A DNA stretch of 64,000 nt from JAVBNT01 sp031551355 (GCA_031551355.1 JAVBNT010000006.1:1-64000), one strand, 5' to 3'; positions 1 to 9,064 are shown, numbered from the stretch's first letter. Made by a program: numbers and translations. The notes: generated from the sequence alone by a model not told the origin.

Positions 1-44
1 TACTTACATTCCCACATTGTATGTGCTAAACTATTTTTGTCCAT
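1..44 (-). CDS. tnpA: IS200-family transposase TnpA, N-terminal fragment
   Basis: Reading the minus strand from 44 gives ATG then MDKNSLAHTMWECKY, which matches the conserved start of IS200/IS605 TnpA (MDxNSLAHTKWxCKYH). The start is preceded by a strong ribosome-binding site, AAAGGAGGTAGTCC. TnpA is a small Y1 HUH transposase that moves single-stranded DNA. Only about 15 codons are inside the window, so intactness of the enzyme cannot be judged. The usual Lys in LAHTKW is Met here. Confidence 0.8.
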   Translation of the reverse strand, partial: MDKNSLAHTMWECK

Positions 45-165
45 TGGACTACCTCCTTTGTTTATGATGTGGTCGGCAAACCTTCATCATTTTAACATTG
101 GAGGTATTTTACTTAAAGCTAAAGCTCTCTGACATTCCCCCGGCATAGCTAGGGGTTTATTTGTT
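1..165 (-). mobile_element. IS200/IS605-family element, left end (partial)
   Basis: The first 44 bases encode on the minus strand the N-terminus of an IS200-type TnpA transposase. Upstream of that start lie a long leader and, at about 137-156, an imperfect palindrome (CCCCTAGCTATGCCGGGGG read on the minus strand) of the kind found at the left end of IS200 elements, where single-strand transposases bind. The outer boundary is not marked by inverted repeats in this family, so the end at about 165 is an estimate. The element continues beyond the left edge of the window. Confidence 0.75.
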
Positions 166-205
166 TTTTGAACACTTCATATTCAAAAAACACACTAAAG
201 TGTAC

Positions 206-244
206 AAAAAATACCGGCGCAACCATGCGGCTGCACCGGTATTT
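206..244 (-). terminator. Rho-independent terminator of the first alkylsulfatase-like gene
   Basis: On the minus strand a stem ACCGGTGCA/TGCGCCGGT with flanking A/T pairs is followed by a run of six T, about 15 bases after the stop codon of the gene ending at 259. Confidence 0.85.
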
Positions 245-258
245 ACAGCATTTATATT

Positions 259-2229
259 TTAAGGAGTAACGATCGGGAACAAAGGCTCAAAACCGTCCAT
301 CATCCCGAAGAAACCGGCAGCGGCAGCCTTATCGCCGCTAAAAACGAGTTTACCGGAAGCTATCTCCTTATCAAGCGTCGTCGACTTTGCAACAATAGCC
401 ATCAAATAGGAATGTGGAACGGTCAGTGAAAAATCGGGTTTGTCAAAAAGCTTGCCTTTCTGATAGATTAATACCGAGTTTTCCACGCTGACACCATACT
501 TCTCACCTGTTTCCGGTTCGGTCCAGTTCAAGCGGATATTTTTACCGGCAGCTTTATCAGGATTAACATGAACACCGATAAACGCAAGCACCATTTCAGG
601 AGTCATCGCATTTAATATATCGGGCGTAACAATGGAGTGATTGATCTTTTTAACACCACTACGCAGTTCCTGTGCACCGGTCAGATAAAAACCGCGCCAA
701 GGGCCTGACTCCGCCTGATAGCCAAGCTGTTCAAGAGCGTCGGCTTCCAGATTACGGGCCTCCTGGTTATTCGGCTCGGCAAAAACGACATGGTTCATAA
801 CTTCGGCCACCCAGCGGTAATCGCCTTTGGCATAGGAAGACCTGGCCTGTTTGATCACGTTGGCACTGCCGCCCATAAACTCCACATAACGCTTGGAAGC
901 TTCAACAGGGGGAAGCGGGTTTAAGTTAGCCGGATTACCGTCAAACCAGCCGAGGTAATACTGATAGATGGCTTTAACGTCATGGCTTATGGAGCCGTAA
1001 TAACCTCTCATATACCACTGTTTGTCCAGCGCCTCGGGAAGTTTAATTTTTTCGGCGATTTCCTTCGGTGTATATCCCATATTGGCAAGTCTCAACGTCT
1101 GGTCATGCAGATATTTGTAACCGTCGCGCTGATTGGTCAAAAACTTTCTAATCGACTCTTTTCCCCATCTTGGCCAGTGGTGCTGGGCAACAATAACCTC
1201 TGTGCGGTCTCCGTAAAGAGCGAGCGCCGTATCAAGCGCGCTCCACCATTTATTGGCATCACGCACCTTGGCACCGCGGAGGGTATAGAGATTATGGAGC
1301 GTATGAGTTGCGTCCTCAGCCACACACAGTGTCTTGAACTGCGGGAAAAACATCATCATCTCTGCCGGAGCTTCCGTGCCGGGAGCCATCTGGAACTCAA
1401 TCGTCACACCGTCGATAACACGTTTTTCTCCGGTCTTTTTGATTGTATCAGTCGGCGGAATAAGCGTATTGGTAGCCATTGGAGTTTTCTTGCCGAGACC
1501 GTTATCAACATGGCCTTTTACCCCGTCGGGAAGTAAAGCGCCATACATATACAGGGCACGGCGGTTCATGGCGTTGCCGGCGAAAACATTCTCACTGACA
1601 GCTTCCTCAAGGAAACCGTCGGGAGCCAGGACTTTGACTTTGCCGCTTTTGACGTCGGCCTCATTGATAACGCCCTTAACGCCGCCGAAATGATCGATAT
1701 GCGAATGTGAATAAATAACCGCGACTACAGGACGTTTCGCCTTTCCCTGATCGACGTTGTCATAGTAAAGTTTTAGTCCCACGGCGGACGTTTCCTTACC
1801 CAAAAGCGGATCAATGATGATCAGGCCGGTATTGCCTTCAATAATTGTCATATTGGAGATATCAATACCCCTGACCTGATAGATATGATCGGTAACTTTA
1901 AAAAGGCCGCTCTCCAAATTCAACCGGGCAACCCTCCAAAGACTGGGATTTACCGTATCGGGGGCTTTTTCAGAATCAATAAAATCAAATTCTTTGGGGC
2001 CCCAAATAAGATAGCCGTCCTCGCTTTTTATCGGCTCCTTGGGAGCGGCAATAAAGCCACGGTGCGCATCTTCAAAATCCTGTTTATCAGCAAAATTAAG
2101 TGACTGCAGAAGTTTTTTATTAGTTTCCTTCGTAAACACGGTCGCGTCTTTAGGCTGATCGGCGGCAAAAGCCGGCAGCGCCAGCAATAGAGCAAAAACA
2201 AATCCCAAAAAATAATTAACTGTTTTCAT
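259..2229 (-). CDS. secreted alkylsulfatase-like metallo-beta-lactamase-fold hydrolase
   Basis: The 656-residue product has a signal peptide (hydrophobic core LGFVFALLLALPAFA, likely cleaved before ADQ), so it acts in the periplasm or outside. The metallo-beta-lactamase motif HSHSHIDHFGG sits near residue 173. The downstream segments ENVFAGNAMNRRALYMYG and EDATHTLHNLYTLRG match the zinc-binding and dimerisation regions of SdsA1/YjcS alkylsulfatases, and the last ~125 residues look like the SCP2-type lipid-binding domain of that family. The family splits primary or secondary alkyl sulfates into alcohol and sulfate; the true substrate here is unknown. I chose ATG 2229 because GGGAGGG lies just upstream; the longer frame to 2247 lacks a site. 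A close paralogue follows upstream at 2421. Confidence 0.88.
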   Translation of the reverse strand: MKTVNYFLGFVFALLLALPAFAADQPKDATVFTKETNKKLLQSLNFADKQDFEDAHRGFIAAPKEPIKSEDGYLIWGPKEFDFIDSEKAPDTVNPSLWRVARLNLESGLFKVTDHIYQVRGIDISNMTIIEGNTGLIIIDPLLGKETSAVGLKLYYDNVDQGKAKRPVVAVIYSHSHIDHFGGVKGVINEADVKSGKVKVLAPDGFLEEAVSENVFAGNAMNRRALYMYGALLPDGVKGHVDNGLGKKTPMATNTLIPPTDTIKKTGEKRVIDGVTIEFQMAPGTEAPAEMMMFFPQFKTLCVAEDATHTLHNLYTLRGAKVRDANKWWSALDTALALYGDRTEVIVAQHHWPRWGKESIRKFLTNQRDGYKYLHDQTLRLANMGYTPKEIAEKIKLPEALDKQWYMRGYYGSISHDVKAIYQYYLGWFDGNPANLNPLPPVEASKRYVEFMGGSANVIKQARSSYAKGDYRWVAEVMNHVVFAEPNNQEARNLEADALEQLGYQAESGPWRGFYLTGAQELRSGVKKINHSIVTPDILNAMTPEMVLAFIGVHVNPDKAAGKNIRLNWTEPETGEKYGVSVENSVLIYQKGKLFDKPDFSLTVPHSYLMAIVAKSTTLDKEIASGKLVFSGDKAAAAGFFGMMDGFEPLFPIVTP

Positions 2230-2283
2230 TTTTAGACCCTCCCTCAAAATTTATATTTTGTTTATGTTTAACGCACAAATTGT

Positions 2284-2335
2284 ATTCTTGTGCTTAACAT
2301 GTTTTAGACTCGTTTTTTTCTAATAAGATTCAGAA
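2284..2335 (-). promoter_or_regulatory. conserved upstream element shared by both alkylsulfatase-like genes
   Basis: About 60 bases before the start codon, the minus strand carries GAATCTTATT...AGTCTAAAACATGTTAAGCAC. Nearly the same string lies at the same distance from the start of the paralogue (4450-4497). A TTAGAA / CATGTT pair spaced by 16 could be the -35/-10. Conservation in otherwise diverged flanks suggests a promoter or operator. Confidence 0.5.
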
Positions 2336-2420
2336 AAAAATATAGTTTATTTTGCAGTAAAACATCGAATGCGTAAAACAGCATACTCCCACGTAAGAAT
2401 TTTTCACGGAAACCAAAATA

Positions 2421-4391
2421 CTAAGGAGTTACAATCGGGAACATCGGGTTAAAACTGTCCATCATACCGAAGAAGTCAGCGGCGGCAGATTTATCACCTT
2501 CAAAAACGAGCTTGCCGGCACCGATTTCCTGATCAAGGGTGGTTGCTTTGGTAACCATAGCCATCAAATCGGAATGTGAAGCGCTGAGCGAAAAATCGGG
2601 TTTGTCAAAAAGTTTATTCTGCTGATAAATCAATACCGAATTTTCTACACTGACGCCGTATTTCTCACCCGTTCCAGGTTCCATCCAGTTCAGGCGGATC
2701 GTCTTGCCGGCAGCTTTATCAGGATTGAGATGTACCGAAATAAATGACAAAGTCATTTCCGGCGTCATCGCCGCCAAAACGTCAGGCGTAACGACTGACG
2801 CCCCAACCTTCATTACCCCATTACGCAGTTCCTGGGCACCGGTCAGATAAAAACCGCGCCAAGGTCCGTTTTCCGACTGATAACCGAGCTGTTCAAGGGC
2901 ATCGGCCTGGAGGTTGCGGGCCTCCCGATTATCCGGTTCGGCAAAAACGACATGGTTCATAACCTCGGCCACCCAGCGGTAATCGCCTTTGGCATAGGAA
3001 GCTTTGGCCTGCTTGATCACATTGGCACTGCCGCCCATAAACTCTACATAACGTTTGCCCGCTTCAACAGGGGGAAGCGGGTTCAAATTAGCGGGATTGC
3101 CGTCAAACCAGCCGAGATAATACTGGTATATGGCTTTGACGTCATGGCTTACACTTCCGTAGTAGCCCCGCATATACCACTGTTTGCCGATTGCATCCGG
3201 GAGTTTAATTTTTTCAGCGATTTCCTTGGGCGTATAGCCCATATTGGCGAGTCTCAGCGTCTGGTCGTGCAGATATTTGTAACCGTCGCGCTGATTGATC
3301 AGGAACTGCCTGACCGACTCTTTTCCCCATCTCGGCCAGTGATGCTGGGCCACAACAACCTCCGTGCGGTCTCCGTAAAGATTTATCGCCGTATCAAGGG
3401 CGCTCCACCATTTATTGGCGTCACGCACCTTAGCGCCGCGGAGGGTGTAAAGGTTATGAAGGGTATGGGTTGCATCCTCGGCAGTACACAGCATTTTGAA
3501 CTGCGGGAAAAACATCAGCATTTCGGCGGGAGCCTCGGTACCCGGGGCCATCTGAAACTCAATTGTCACACCGTCGATAACACGTTTTTCACCGGTTTTT
3601 TTAATAATATCGGTAGGAGCAATCAGCGTATTCGAACCTATAGCCGTTGTTTTTCCAAGTCCCATATCAACAAGGCCTTTCTCATTACGGGGTAAAAGAG
3701 CCCCATACATATAGAGAGCACGGCGGTTCATTGCGTTGCCGGCAAAAACATTCTCACTGACGGCTTCTTCAAGGAAACCGTCCGGAGCAATAATTTTTAC
3801 GTTGCCGGCTTTGACGTCTGATTCACTCACCAAGCCTTTAACGCCGCCGAAATGATCCACATGCGAATGTGAGTAAATAACGGCTAAAACAGGACGTTTC
3901 GCCTTTCCCTGATCTACATTGTCATAGTAAAGCTTCAAACCGGCGGCAGCAGTTTCTTTGCCCAAAAGCGAATCGATGATAATAAGGCCGGTCTTGCCTT
4001 CAATAATGGTCATATTGGACGCATCAAGTTCCCTGATCTGGTATACATGATCGGTTACCTTAAAAAGTCCGTTCTCAAAATTCAACTGGGCAACTCTCCA
4101 GAGGCTGGGATTCACACTGTCCGGGACTTTGTCTGATTTTTCAAACTCAAAAGACTTCATATCCCATACAATATGTCCGTCAGCCGCCTTTATCGGCTCC
4201 TTAGGAGCTGCAATAAAACCTCTGCGCGCATCCTCATAATCCTGACGGTCGGAAAAATTAAGCGACTGCAAAACTTTTTTATTGGCTTCTTTCGTAAACG
4301 ATGTCGCTTCCTTAGGCTGCTCAGCGGCAAAAGCCGGCAGCGTAAGCAAGAGTGTTAAAATAAATCCCCAAAAATAATTAATTTTATTCAT
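2421..4391 (-). CDS. secreted alkylsulfatase-like hydrolase, paralogue
   Basis: This 656-residue protein is colinear with the product of 259-2229 and most residues look identical, including the metal site (HSHSHVDHFGG), ENVFAGNAMNRRALYMYG, EDATHTLHNLYTLRG and the C-terminal SCP2-like part. A signal peptide (FILTLLLTLPAFA, cleaved before AEQ) is present. ATG 4391 follows AAGGAGGG. The two genes are tandem, each with its own leader and similar promoter, so this is a gene duplication rather than a bicistronic pair. The differences are scattered, which suggests both copies remain under selection. Substrate is unknown; the family precedent is alkyl sulfates such as SDS. Confidence 0.88.
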   Translation of the reverse strand: MNKINYFWGFILTLLLTLPAFAAEQPKEATSFTKEANKKVLQSLNFSDRQDYEDARRGFIAAPKEPIKAADGHIVWDMKSFEFEKSDKVPDSVNPSLWRVAQLNFENGLFKVTDHVYQIRELDASNMTIIEGKTGLIIIDSLLGKETAAAGLKLYYDNVDQGKAKRPVLAVIYSHSHVDHFGGVKGLVSESDVKAGNVKIIAPDGFLEEAVSENVFAGNAMNRRALYMYGALLPRNEKGLVDMGLGKTTAIGSNTLIAPTDIIKKTGEKRVIDGVTIEFQMAPGTEAPAEMLMFFPQFKMLCTAEDATHTLHNLYTLRGAKVRDANKWWSALDTAINLYGDRTEVVVAQHHWPRWGKESVRQFLINQRDGYKYLHDQTLRLANMGYTPKEIAEKIKLPDAIGKQWYMRGYYGSVSHDVKAIYQYYLGWFDGNPANLNPLPPVEAGKRYVEFMGGSANVIKQAKASYAKGDYRWVAEVMNHVVFAEPDNREARNLQADALEQLGYQSENGPWRGFYLTGAQELRNGVMKVGASVVTPDVLAAMTPEMTLSFISVHLNPDKAAGKTIRLNWMEPGTGEKYGVSVENSVLIYQQNKLFDKPDFSLSASHSDLMAMVTKATTLDQEIGAGKLVFEGDKSAAADFFGMMDSFNPMFPIVTP

Positions 4392-4776
4392 TTTTCACGC
4401 CCTCCTTAAATTTTTGTATTCTATTTAATCTAAGATATAAAATCTGAGTCAGGTGCTTAATATGTTTTAGACTAGTTATTTTGCCAATAAGATTCATCGA
4501 AAACAATACGTCATAGACAAAATCCTAATAAAAAATGCAATAAACGGCTCGACATAGCCACTTGAGTTAACAAACTATTAACATTGCTGTCAACACGAAG
4601 CTAAACAAATATTAAATAAGTTAAGATAAGTTATATCAGGCAAAAACAATGACCAAATTCAATTAATTTTACGGCTAAAAAGATCACTCCCTGTGTTACA
4701 AGGGACAGCCGTTTCATTTAACGAATATTAAAATAGCATTTTTAATAAATATCAGATTCTGAAAGGATTTGTTCAC
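4392..4776. other. intergenic region between divergent genes
   Basis: Holds the leader and promoter of the alkylsulfatase paralogue (conserved block 4450-4497) and, toward the right, an A/T-rich stretch that must contain the ptb promoter. A weak hairpin (TCCCT...AGGGA, about 4688-4705) is present. No open frame with a ribosome-binding site is seen. Confidence 0.5.
4450..4497 (-). promoter_or_regulatory. conserved upstream element, second copy
   Basis: Minus strand GAATCTTATTGGC...AGTCTAAAACATATTAAGCACC, 62 bases before ATG 4391. It matches the block at 2284-2335. TTGGCA and CATATT spaced 17 bases could serve as -35 and -10. Confidence 0.5.
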
Positions 4777-5694
4777 ATGAAGACAATTAAAGACATCTTT
4801 GACAGTGCGAAAAACCATCCGTCACAGACGGTTGCGGTTGTGGCACCGGAGGACGCAGCCTCCCTTGAAGCCATAAAAGAAGCAATTGATAACGATATCG
4901 TAAAGGCTATTTTCGTCGGTGATGAAAAAATCATCGAAAAAGAAATGAAACAATTGGGAATGTCCTCAAAAAATATTGAGTTCCTGCACGCACAAAATCA
5001 TGTGGAGGCGGCAATAAAATCGGTTGAACTCGTAAAAAAGGGCGACGCTCATCTTTTAATGAAGGGCACGCTGCATACCGACGAAATATTAAGGGCTGTT
5101 CTCGACAAAAATGTCGGCCTGAGGACAAAAAACCTGCTGAGTCATGCACTGGTTTTTGAGTATCCCGGATATAACAAAATACTTGTCTTAACCGATGCGG
5201 CAATGAATATTGCCCCGGATCTTTCTCAAAAAGTCCAAATACTGGAAAATGCCGCCGCACTCATATCAAGCCTTACGGACATTGAAAAACCCAAAGCGGC
5301 AATTCTCGCCGCCGTCGAAACGGTAAACATAAAAATGCCGGCAACAATAGATGCGGCATACATCTCAAAAATGGCCCAAAGAGGGCAAATAAAAAATGTC
5401 ATCGCCGATGGTCCGCTGGCGCTCGACAACGCAATCTCAAAAGAATCGGCAAAAATTAAAGGCATCGTGTCCGATGTCGCCGGAGATCCGGATATATTGC
5501 TGGCCCCGGACATTGAAGCAGGAAACATGCTCTATAAAAGCCTTACCGTAATGTCGGGCTATGATGCTGCCGGCATAATACTCGGTGCCGCCGCCCCGAT
5601 AATCCTGACGTCAAGAGCAGATGAGATGAAAACCAAACTTTATTCAATCGCATTGGGGGCATTGGCCACGGTAAAAGGTTACGGAAAAAAGTAG
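4777..5694 (+). CDS. ptb: phosphate butyryltransferase (phosphotransacylase family)
   Basis: The 305-residue protein has the length and layout of Ptb: KTIKDIF start, a central KGTLHTDEILRAVLD and the C-terminal GAAAPIILTSRADEMKTKLYSI segment, typical of phosphate acetyl/butyryltransferases. The family converts acyl-CoA plus phosphate to acyl phosphate plus CoA in the cytoplasm, feeding butyrate or acetate kinase in anaerobic energy metabolism. ATG 4777 follows GAAAGGATTTG. No butyrate kinase gene is adjacent, so acyl specificity (acetyl or butyryl) is not settled by context. Confidence 0.85.
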   Translation: MKTIKDIFDSAKNHPSQTVAVVAPEDAASLEAIKEAIDNDIVKAIFVGDEKIIEKEMKQLGMSSKNIEFLHAQNHVEAAIKSVELVKKGDAHLLMKGTLHTDEILRAVLDKNVGLRTKNLLSHALVFEYPGYNKILVLTDAAMNIAPDLSQKVQILENAAALISSLTDIEKPKAAILAAVETVNIKMPATIDAAYISKMAQRGQIKNVIADGPLALDNAISKESAKIKGIVSDVAGDPDILLAPDIEAGNMLYKSLTVMSGYDAAGIILGAAAPIILTSRADEMKTKLYSIALGALATVKGYGKK

Positions 5695-5738
5695 AATTCA
5701 ACCAAAACAGACGAATTATCGTCATCAAATCAAATTTA

Positions 5739-5765
5739 GCTTCGGCCGCAACAAACAGCCGAAGC
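5739..5765 (+). terminator. hairpin after ptb
   Basis: GCTTCGGC / GCCGAAGC, a perfect 8-bp stem with an 11-base loop, 45 bases after the ptb stop. There is no T run, so it may be a Rho-dependent end or a processing hairpin. Confidence 0.4.
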
Positions 5766-5875
5766 AGCACCAATACATTAGGGACAATGTAGAAAAGACT
5801 ACAGCTCAATGATTCTACATCTGTTTTAATCGATTTATTATTTGGATTTTAGAAAAAACAGGAAAGAACAATTTT

Positions 5876-6901
5876 ATGAATCTTATAGTATACATAAAAG
5901 GTATCTCCAAAAGCGCCAAAGGGCCGGCTGCCATAAGCGCAATCGTCTGTGACAACTGGGGTCGTGTTCTCAAAAAAACATCATTGTTCATTGGCGAGGC
6001 GACTGGACTGAGGGCAGACTTTACGGCCCTGCTTTCAGGAATAGAGTCTGCCATAGAGTCGGGTGCAACATCAATAAAAATATTTGCCGACAGTGAGGCG
6101 CTCATAAGGCATATGAGCGGAACCAGCAAAGTGAAAGAAGATGAAATTGCCGATTTGCTGTCGGATATAAAAAGCATGTCCGACGGTATCTTCACGGAAT
6201 TCATCCAGATACACCCCTCAAGAAACAGAGAAGCCGAAGCACTGGTTCTGGCGGCACTAGAGCAGCATCATAAAGAAAGTGAAATGGAAACACCGGCGCC
6301 AAGACAAAGGCCACAGCCGGTGAAGTCCGACAGACCGCAGCAACGACAACATCCCAAACAGGCAGCTGTTGCAGCTTTTAAAAGAGCAATGCTGTTTGAT
6401 GACATTACCAAATCAAAAGAAGAAATAAAACCGGAAAAAGAACCTGTATCAAACGATATTATTCCTGAAGAAAAAGAAGAACAGCAAATTTCCGCAGGCG
6501 GAGTCGTCTACAAAAAAGAAGGCAACCGCATAATGGTATGTTTGATAAGCAAAAAAAATGATCGCATCTGGGCCTTTCCCAAAGGAAGGGTTATGCCGGG
6601 CGAACATCTTGAAGATACTGCCAGACGTGAAATTGCCGAAGAAACCGGGCACCTAACGCAGGTAACGGACATTCTCGATGAAATAAGCTATTACTTCTAT
6701 GTTAAGGAAGAAAACACCCTATATCATAAAACGGTCTATTTCTTTCTGATGCCGCTTTTGGAAGAGAATTTCTGCGAGCCGGACGGAGAAGCCGACAGTA
6801 TCATGTGGCTGCCGATAGGTGACGCCTACAGGAAACTAACTTACATAAACGAAAAAGAAATACTGCGTAAAGCCCAAAAAATATTTGCGGCAACACATTA
6901 A
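5876..6901 (+). CDS. RNase H-like domain fused to a Nudix hydrolase
   Basis: Residues 1-135 follow the RNase HI / RVT_3 fold (YIKG..., GEATGLRADFTALLSGIESA, FADSEALIRHMSG, REAEAL). A Pro/Gln-rich and then Glu/Lys-rich linker (about 136-205) leads to a Nudix domain with a canonical box at about 237-259: GRVMPGEHLEDTAR then REIAEETG. Nudix enzymes hydrolyse nucleoside diphosphate-linked compounds. The RNase H part looks degenerate: the first acidic residue of the site (D in YTDG) is Lys, the Glu of the helix is Asp, and the last Asp is Glu, leaving only the D of ADSE unchanged. It may bind nucleic acid without cutting it. ATG 5876 follows AGGAAAG. The stop overlaps that of the convergent kinase-like gene. 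Confidence 0.8.
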   Translation: MNLIVYIKGISKSAKGPAAISAIVCDNWGRVLKKTSLFIGEATGLRADFTALLSGIESAIESGATSIKIFADSEALIRHMSGTSKVKEDEIADLLSDIKSMSDGIFTEFIQIHPSRNREAEALVLAALEQHHKESEMETPAPRQRPQPVKSDRPQQRQHPKQAAVAAFKRAMLFDDITKSKEEIKPEKEPVSNDIIPEEKEEQQISAGGVVYKKEGNRIMVCLISKKNDRIWAFPKGRVMPGEHLEDTARREIAEETGHLTQVTDILDEISYYFYVKEENTLYHKTVYFFLMPLLEENFCEPDGEADSIMWLPIGDAYRKLTYINEKEILRKAQKIFAATH

Positions 6902-7599
6902 AAATCCCAATCAATAAGAAATCCGTTTTCAAAATAACCAAGAGCCTTTACATCGTTGTAGGCTCTCCTTTTTTGCAGACATTTAACGATTAAGTCCTGC
7001 AGATCGGGAATTGCTCTGCCAAAACGCGAGAAATAAAATTTTGCAAAAGCAGCAGCATACTGCACCGAAAAACATCCCTTATTGCCAATTTCAAGCTCCA
7101 GCAAAGTGGCTGCCATATCTGCAATATCGTAGGCCCTGTCACCCATTGAGCTTTCTTCAAAATCAATTCCGTAAATACAATTTGCAGCAAAAACAAAATT
7201 TTGCAGCCTCATATCGCCTTTCAGCAAAGTTTGAGAACCATCATTGAAAGAATCGTGAAAATCACAAAGCCATGAAGACAATTTATCGAGTATCGAAATG
7301 TCGGCGGCGATCATATTGTATCCGAGCGGAACGCCATCAACAAATTCCATAAACAGAATGTTGCGAAATTTATGCAATATTTGCGGAACAGATAATTTCC
7401 TTGCAAAAGACGATTTCAAGGCCAATTCCTCTTTTACGGCATTACCCCAGACAAAGTATTTCGCGATAATCTCAAATACACGCTCACAATCCTTAAGAAT
7501 CAATTTTGTTACCTGATTTTTTTTACTGGCAAAAAAAACTTTTTCCAAAATAACCGCCCCGGGAAACAATCCGGCGACTTCTTTCTCAATACGATTCAT
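6898..7599 (-). CDS. aminoglycoside-phosphotransferase-like small-molecule kinase
   Basis: The 233-residue protein resembles the APH/choline kinase fold: a nucleotide-binding N-lobe, a hinge region FMEFVDGVPLG, a catalytic loop KGDMRLQNF near residue 128 (HGDxxxxN in the family, with His replaced by Lys and the catalytic Asp and Asn kept), and a metal-binding DFE at about 147 followed by GDRAYDIADM, a family hallmark. Substrate cannot be told; Kdo or other sugar kinases are alternatives. I prefer ATG 7599 because the GTG at 7671 has no ribosome-binding site. The gene converges on the Nudix fusion and their stops overlap in a TTAA. Confidence 0.65.
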   Translation of the reverse strand: MNRIEKEVAGLFPGAVILEKVFFASKKNQVTKLILKDCERVFEIIAKYFVWGNAVKEELALKSSFARKLSVPQILHKFRNILFMEFVDGVPLGYNMIAADISILDKLSSWLCDFHDSFNDGSQTLLKGDMRLQNFVFAANCIYGIDFEESSMGDRAYDIADMAATLLELEIGNKGCFSVQYAAAFAKFYFSRFGRAIPDLQDLIVKCLQKRRAYNDVKALGYFENGFLIDWDF

Positions 7600-7870
7600 A
7601 AAAAAAATTAATCCCCCGTTGTGACATTCATTGATGGCACCTTGAGACACCGGCTGATAAAATTCTATCACACGTGAAAAAAATCAGACATGTTTTGCAC
7701 ATATAATTCCATAATAATTTACATTCAGACTATAACACGGCTACCGGACTTAAATATAACACACATTATAGAAATTGAACAGTCACAATAACCATTTACT
7801 GCAAAATTTGAATCCTCCTCGAAAAGGATAACATCTACATATATGTGTTAAATAAAAGGAGGTGTTTTTT

Positions 7871-8308
7871 ATGAGTACAATAGCAAAATGGAAAAAACCG
7901 ACTTGCATGAGTCCAATAGAATATTTGGAAAAATTCTTTGAGCAAACCTACTTAGTACCATTTGTCGGTCTTAAAGACGATAAAATGGTCTCCCTTGATA
8001 TAATGAAAAACGATAGCGGTTATCTTGTCAAAATGGAAGTCCCCGGATACAACGCAGATCAGTTGGATATCTCACTTGACAACGAATTGCTTACCGTAAG
8101 CGGCAAGATGAGCGAGGAAAAAGAAGATAAAAATGAAGATTATTATCATAAGGAGATTGTAAACGGAAGCTTCTCAAGAAGTGTAAAGCTCCCGTCCGTC
8201 GCTGCAGATGCGGAAATAAAGGCATCTCTTAAGGATGGTATACTGAGTATAGATGTTCCTACAAGACAAAAGGAGGCTGCAAAAAAAATTACAATAAAAA
8301 GTGAATAA
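7871..8308 (+). CDS. Hsp20/alpha-crystallin family small heat-shock protein
   Basis: 145 residues with a central alpha-crystallin domain (KNDSGYLVKMEVPGYNADQLDISLDNELLTVSG begins it, split here by reading from residue 40) and the conserved SFSRSVKLP and LKDGILSIDVP signatures. Small heat-shock proteins hold unfolding proteins as oligomers, without ATP. The start is ATG 7871: AAAGGAGGT lies just before it and overlaps the GTG at 7862, which is therefore not the start. A paralogue follows at 8539. No CIRCE element is visible upstream. Confidence 0.92.
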   Translation: MSTIAKWKKPTCMSPIEYLEKFFEQTYLVPFVGLKDDKMVSLDIMKNDSGYLVKMEVPGYNADQLDISLDNELLTVSGKMSEEKEDKNEDYYHKEIVNGSFSRSVKLPSVAADAEIKASLKDGILSIDVPTRQKEAAKKITIKSE

Positions 8309-8330
8309 ATTCTTAAAAATATCAAACCCG

Positions 8331-8422
8331 AGCATCTACAAATGTTTGTAGGAATAACCCTGCTAGCAGGGAGGGGCTGTCGTGCTAAGTAGAGCTGGAA
8401 AGCCCCGCTTAGCACGACAGCC
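8331..8422 (+). terminator. three-hairpin 3' region of the first Hsp20 gene
   Basis: After the stop come CTACAAATGTTTGTAG, then the palindrome CCCTGCTAGCAGGG (8358-8371), then a 15-bp perfect stem GGCTGTCGTGCTAAG / CTTAGCACGACAGCC (8375-8422). No long T run follows. The same three-part order occurs after the second Hsp20 gene with different stem sequences. Confidence 0.6.
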
Positions 8423-8538
8423 TAATTTCACACCCGAAATATTGAAACCCGCTTCCACATACGCTTATTATACAGTCTGAATCCTTTAAAAAAAACCGGC
8501 ATCAATACGAGTGTAAAACGAAAGAGGAGGTGTTCTTG

Positions 8539-8976
8539 ATGAATACCATCGTAAAATGCAAAAAGCCCACTTGCATGAGCCCGATTGAATATCTGGAAAA
8601 AATTTTTGAACCAACTTATTTAATGCCGTTAGTCGGTTTTAAAAACGACAAAATGGTTTCGCTTGATATAATGAAAAATGACACCGGTTATCTTGTCAAA
8701 ATGGAAGTACCTGGGTACAGCGCAGAACAGCTGGATATCTCACTTGAAAATGAATTGCTTACCATCAGCGGCAAGATGACCGAAGAAACAGAAGACAAAA
8801 AAGACAACTATTACCATAAGGAGATAGTAAGCGGAAGCTTTTCAAGGAGTGTAAAACTCCCGTCTGTTGCTGCAGATGCAGAAATCAAGGCGGCGCTTAA
8901 AGATGGAATACTGAGTATAGATATTCCTACAAAACAAGAAGAAGAAGTAAAAAAAATTGCAATAAACGCTGAATAA
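8539..8976 (+). CDS. Hsp20/alpha-crystallin family small heat-shock protein, paralogue
   Basis: 145 residues, colinear with the product of 7871-8308 and highly similar throughout, including the unusual shared N-terminus (CKKPTCMSPIEYLEK) and the alpha-crystallin signatures SFSRSVKLP and LKDGILSIDIP. ATG 8539 is preceded by GAGGAGGTG; the in-frame GTG 8530 lies inside that site. The tandem arrangement with conserved leader and trailer points to a local duplication. Each gene has its own 3' hairpins, so they are probably separate transcripts. The two would be expected to form mixed or alternative oligomers, but nothing in the sequence decides this. Confidence 0.92.
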   Translation: MNTIVKCKKPTCMSPIEYLEKIFEPTYLMPLVGFKNDKMVSLDIMKNDTGYLVKMEVPGYSAEQLDISLENELLTISGKMTEETEDKKDNYYHKEIVSGSFSRSVKLPSVAADAEIKAALKDGILSIDIPTKQEEEVKKIAINAE

Positions 8977-9064
8977 ATCCGGCAATAGACGCAGAAAAAG
9001 GCAACAATAGTTATGAAAACAGCAGCAATAAAAACTGAATACTGCCAGCAATTAACAAACTAAA

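Noticed and set aside
982..3695. Open frames antisense to the two alkylsulfatase-like genes
   Set aside because: They mirror each other only because the true genes are paralogues; no ribosome-binding sites or family motifs.
7680..7870. CIRCE heat-shock operator before the first Hsp20 gene
   Set aside because: The TTAGCACTC-N9-GAGTGCTAA pattern is absent; only weak promoter-like strings are seen.
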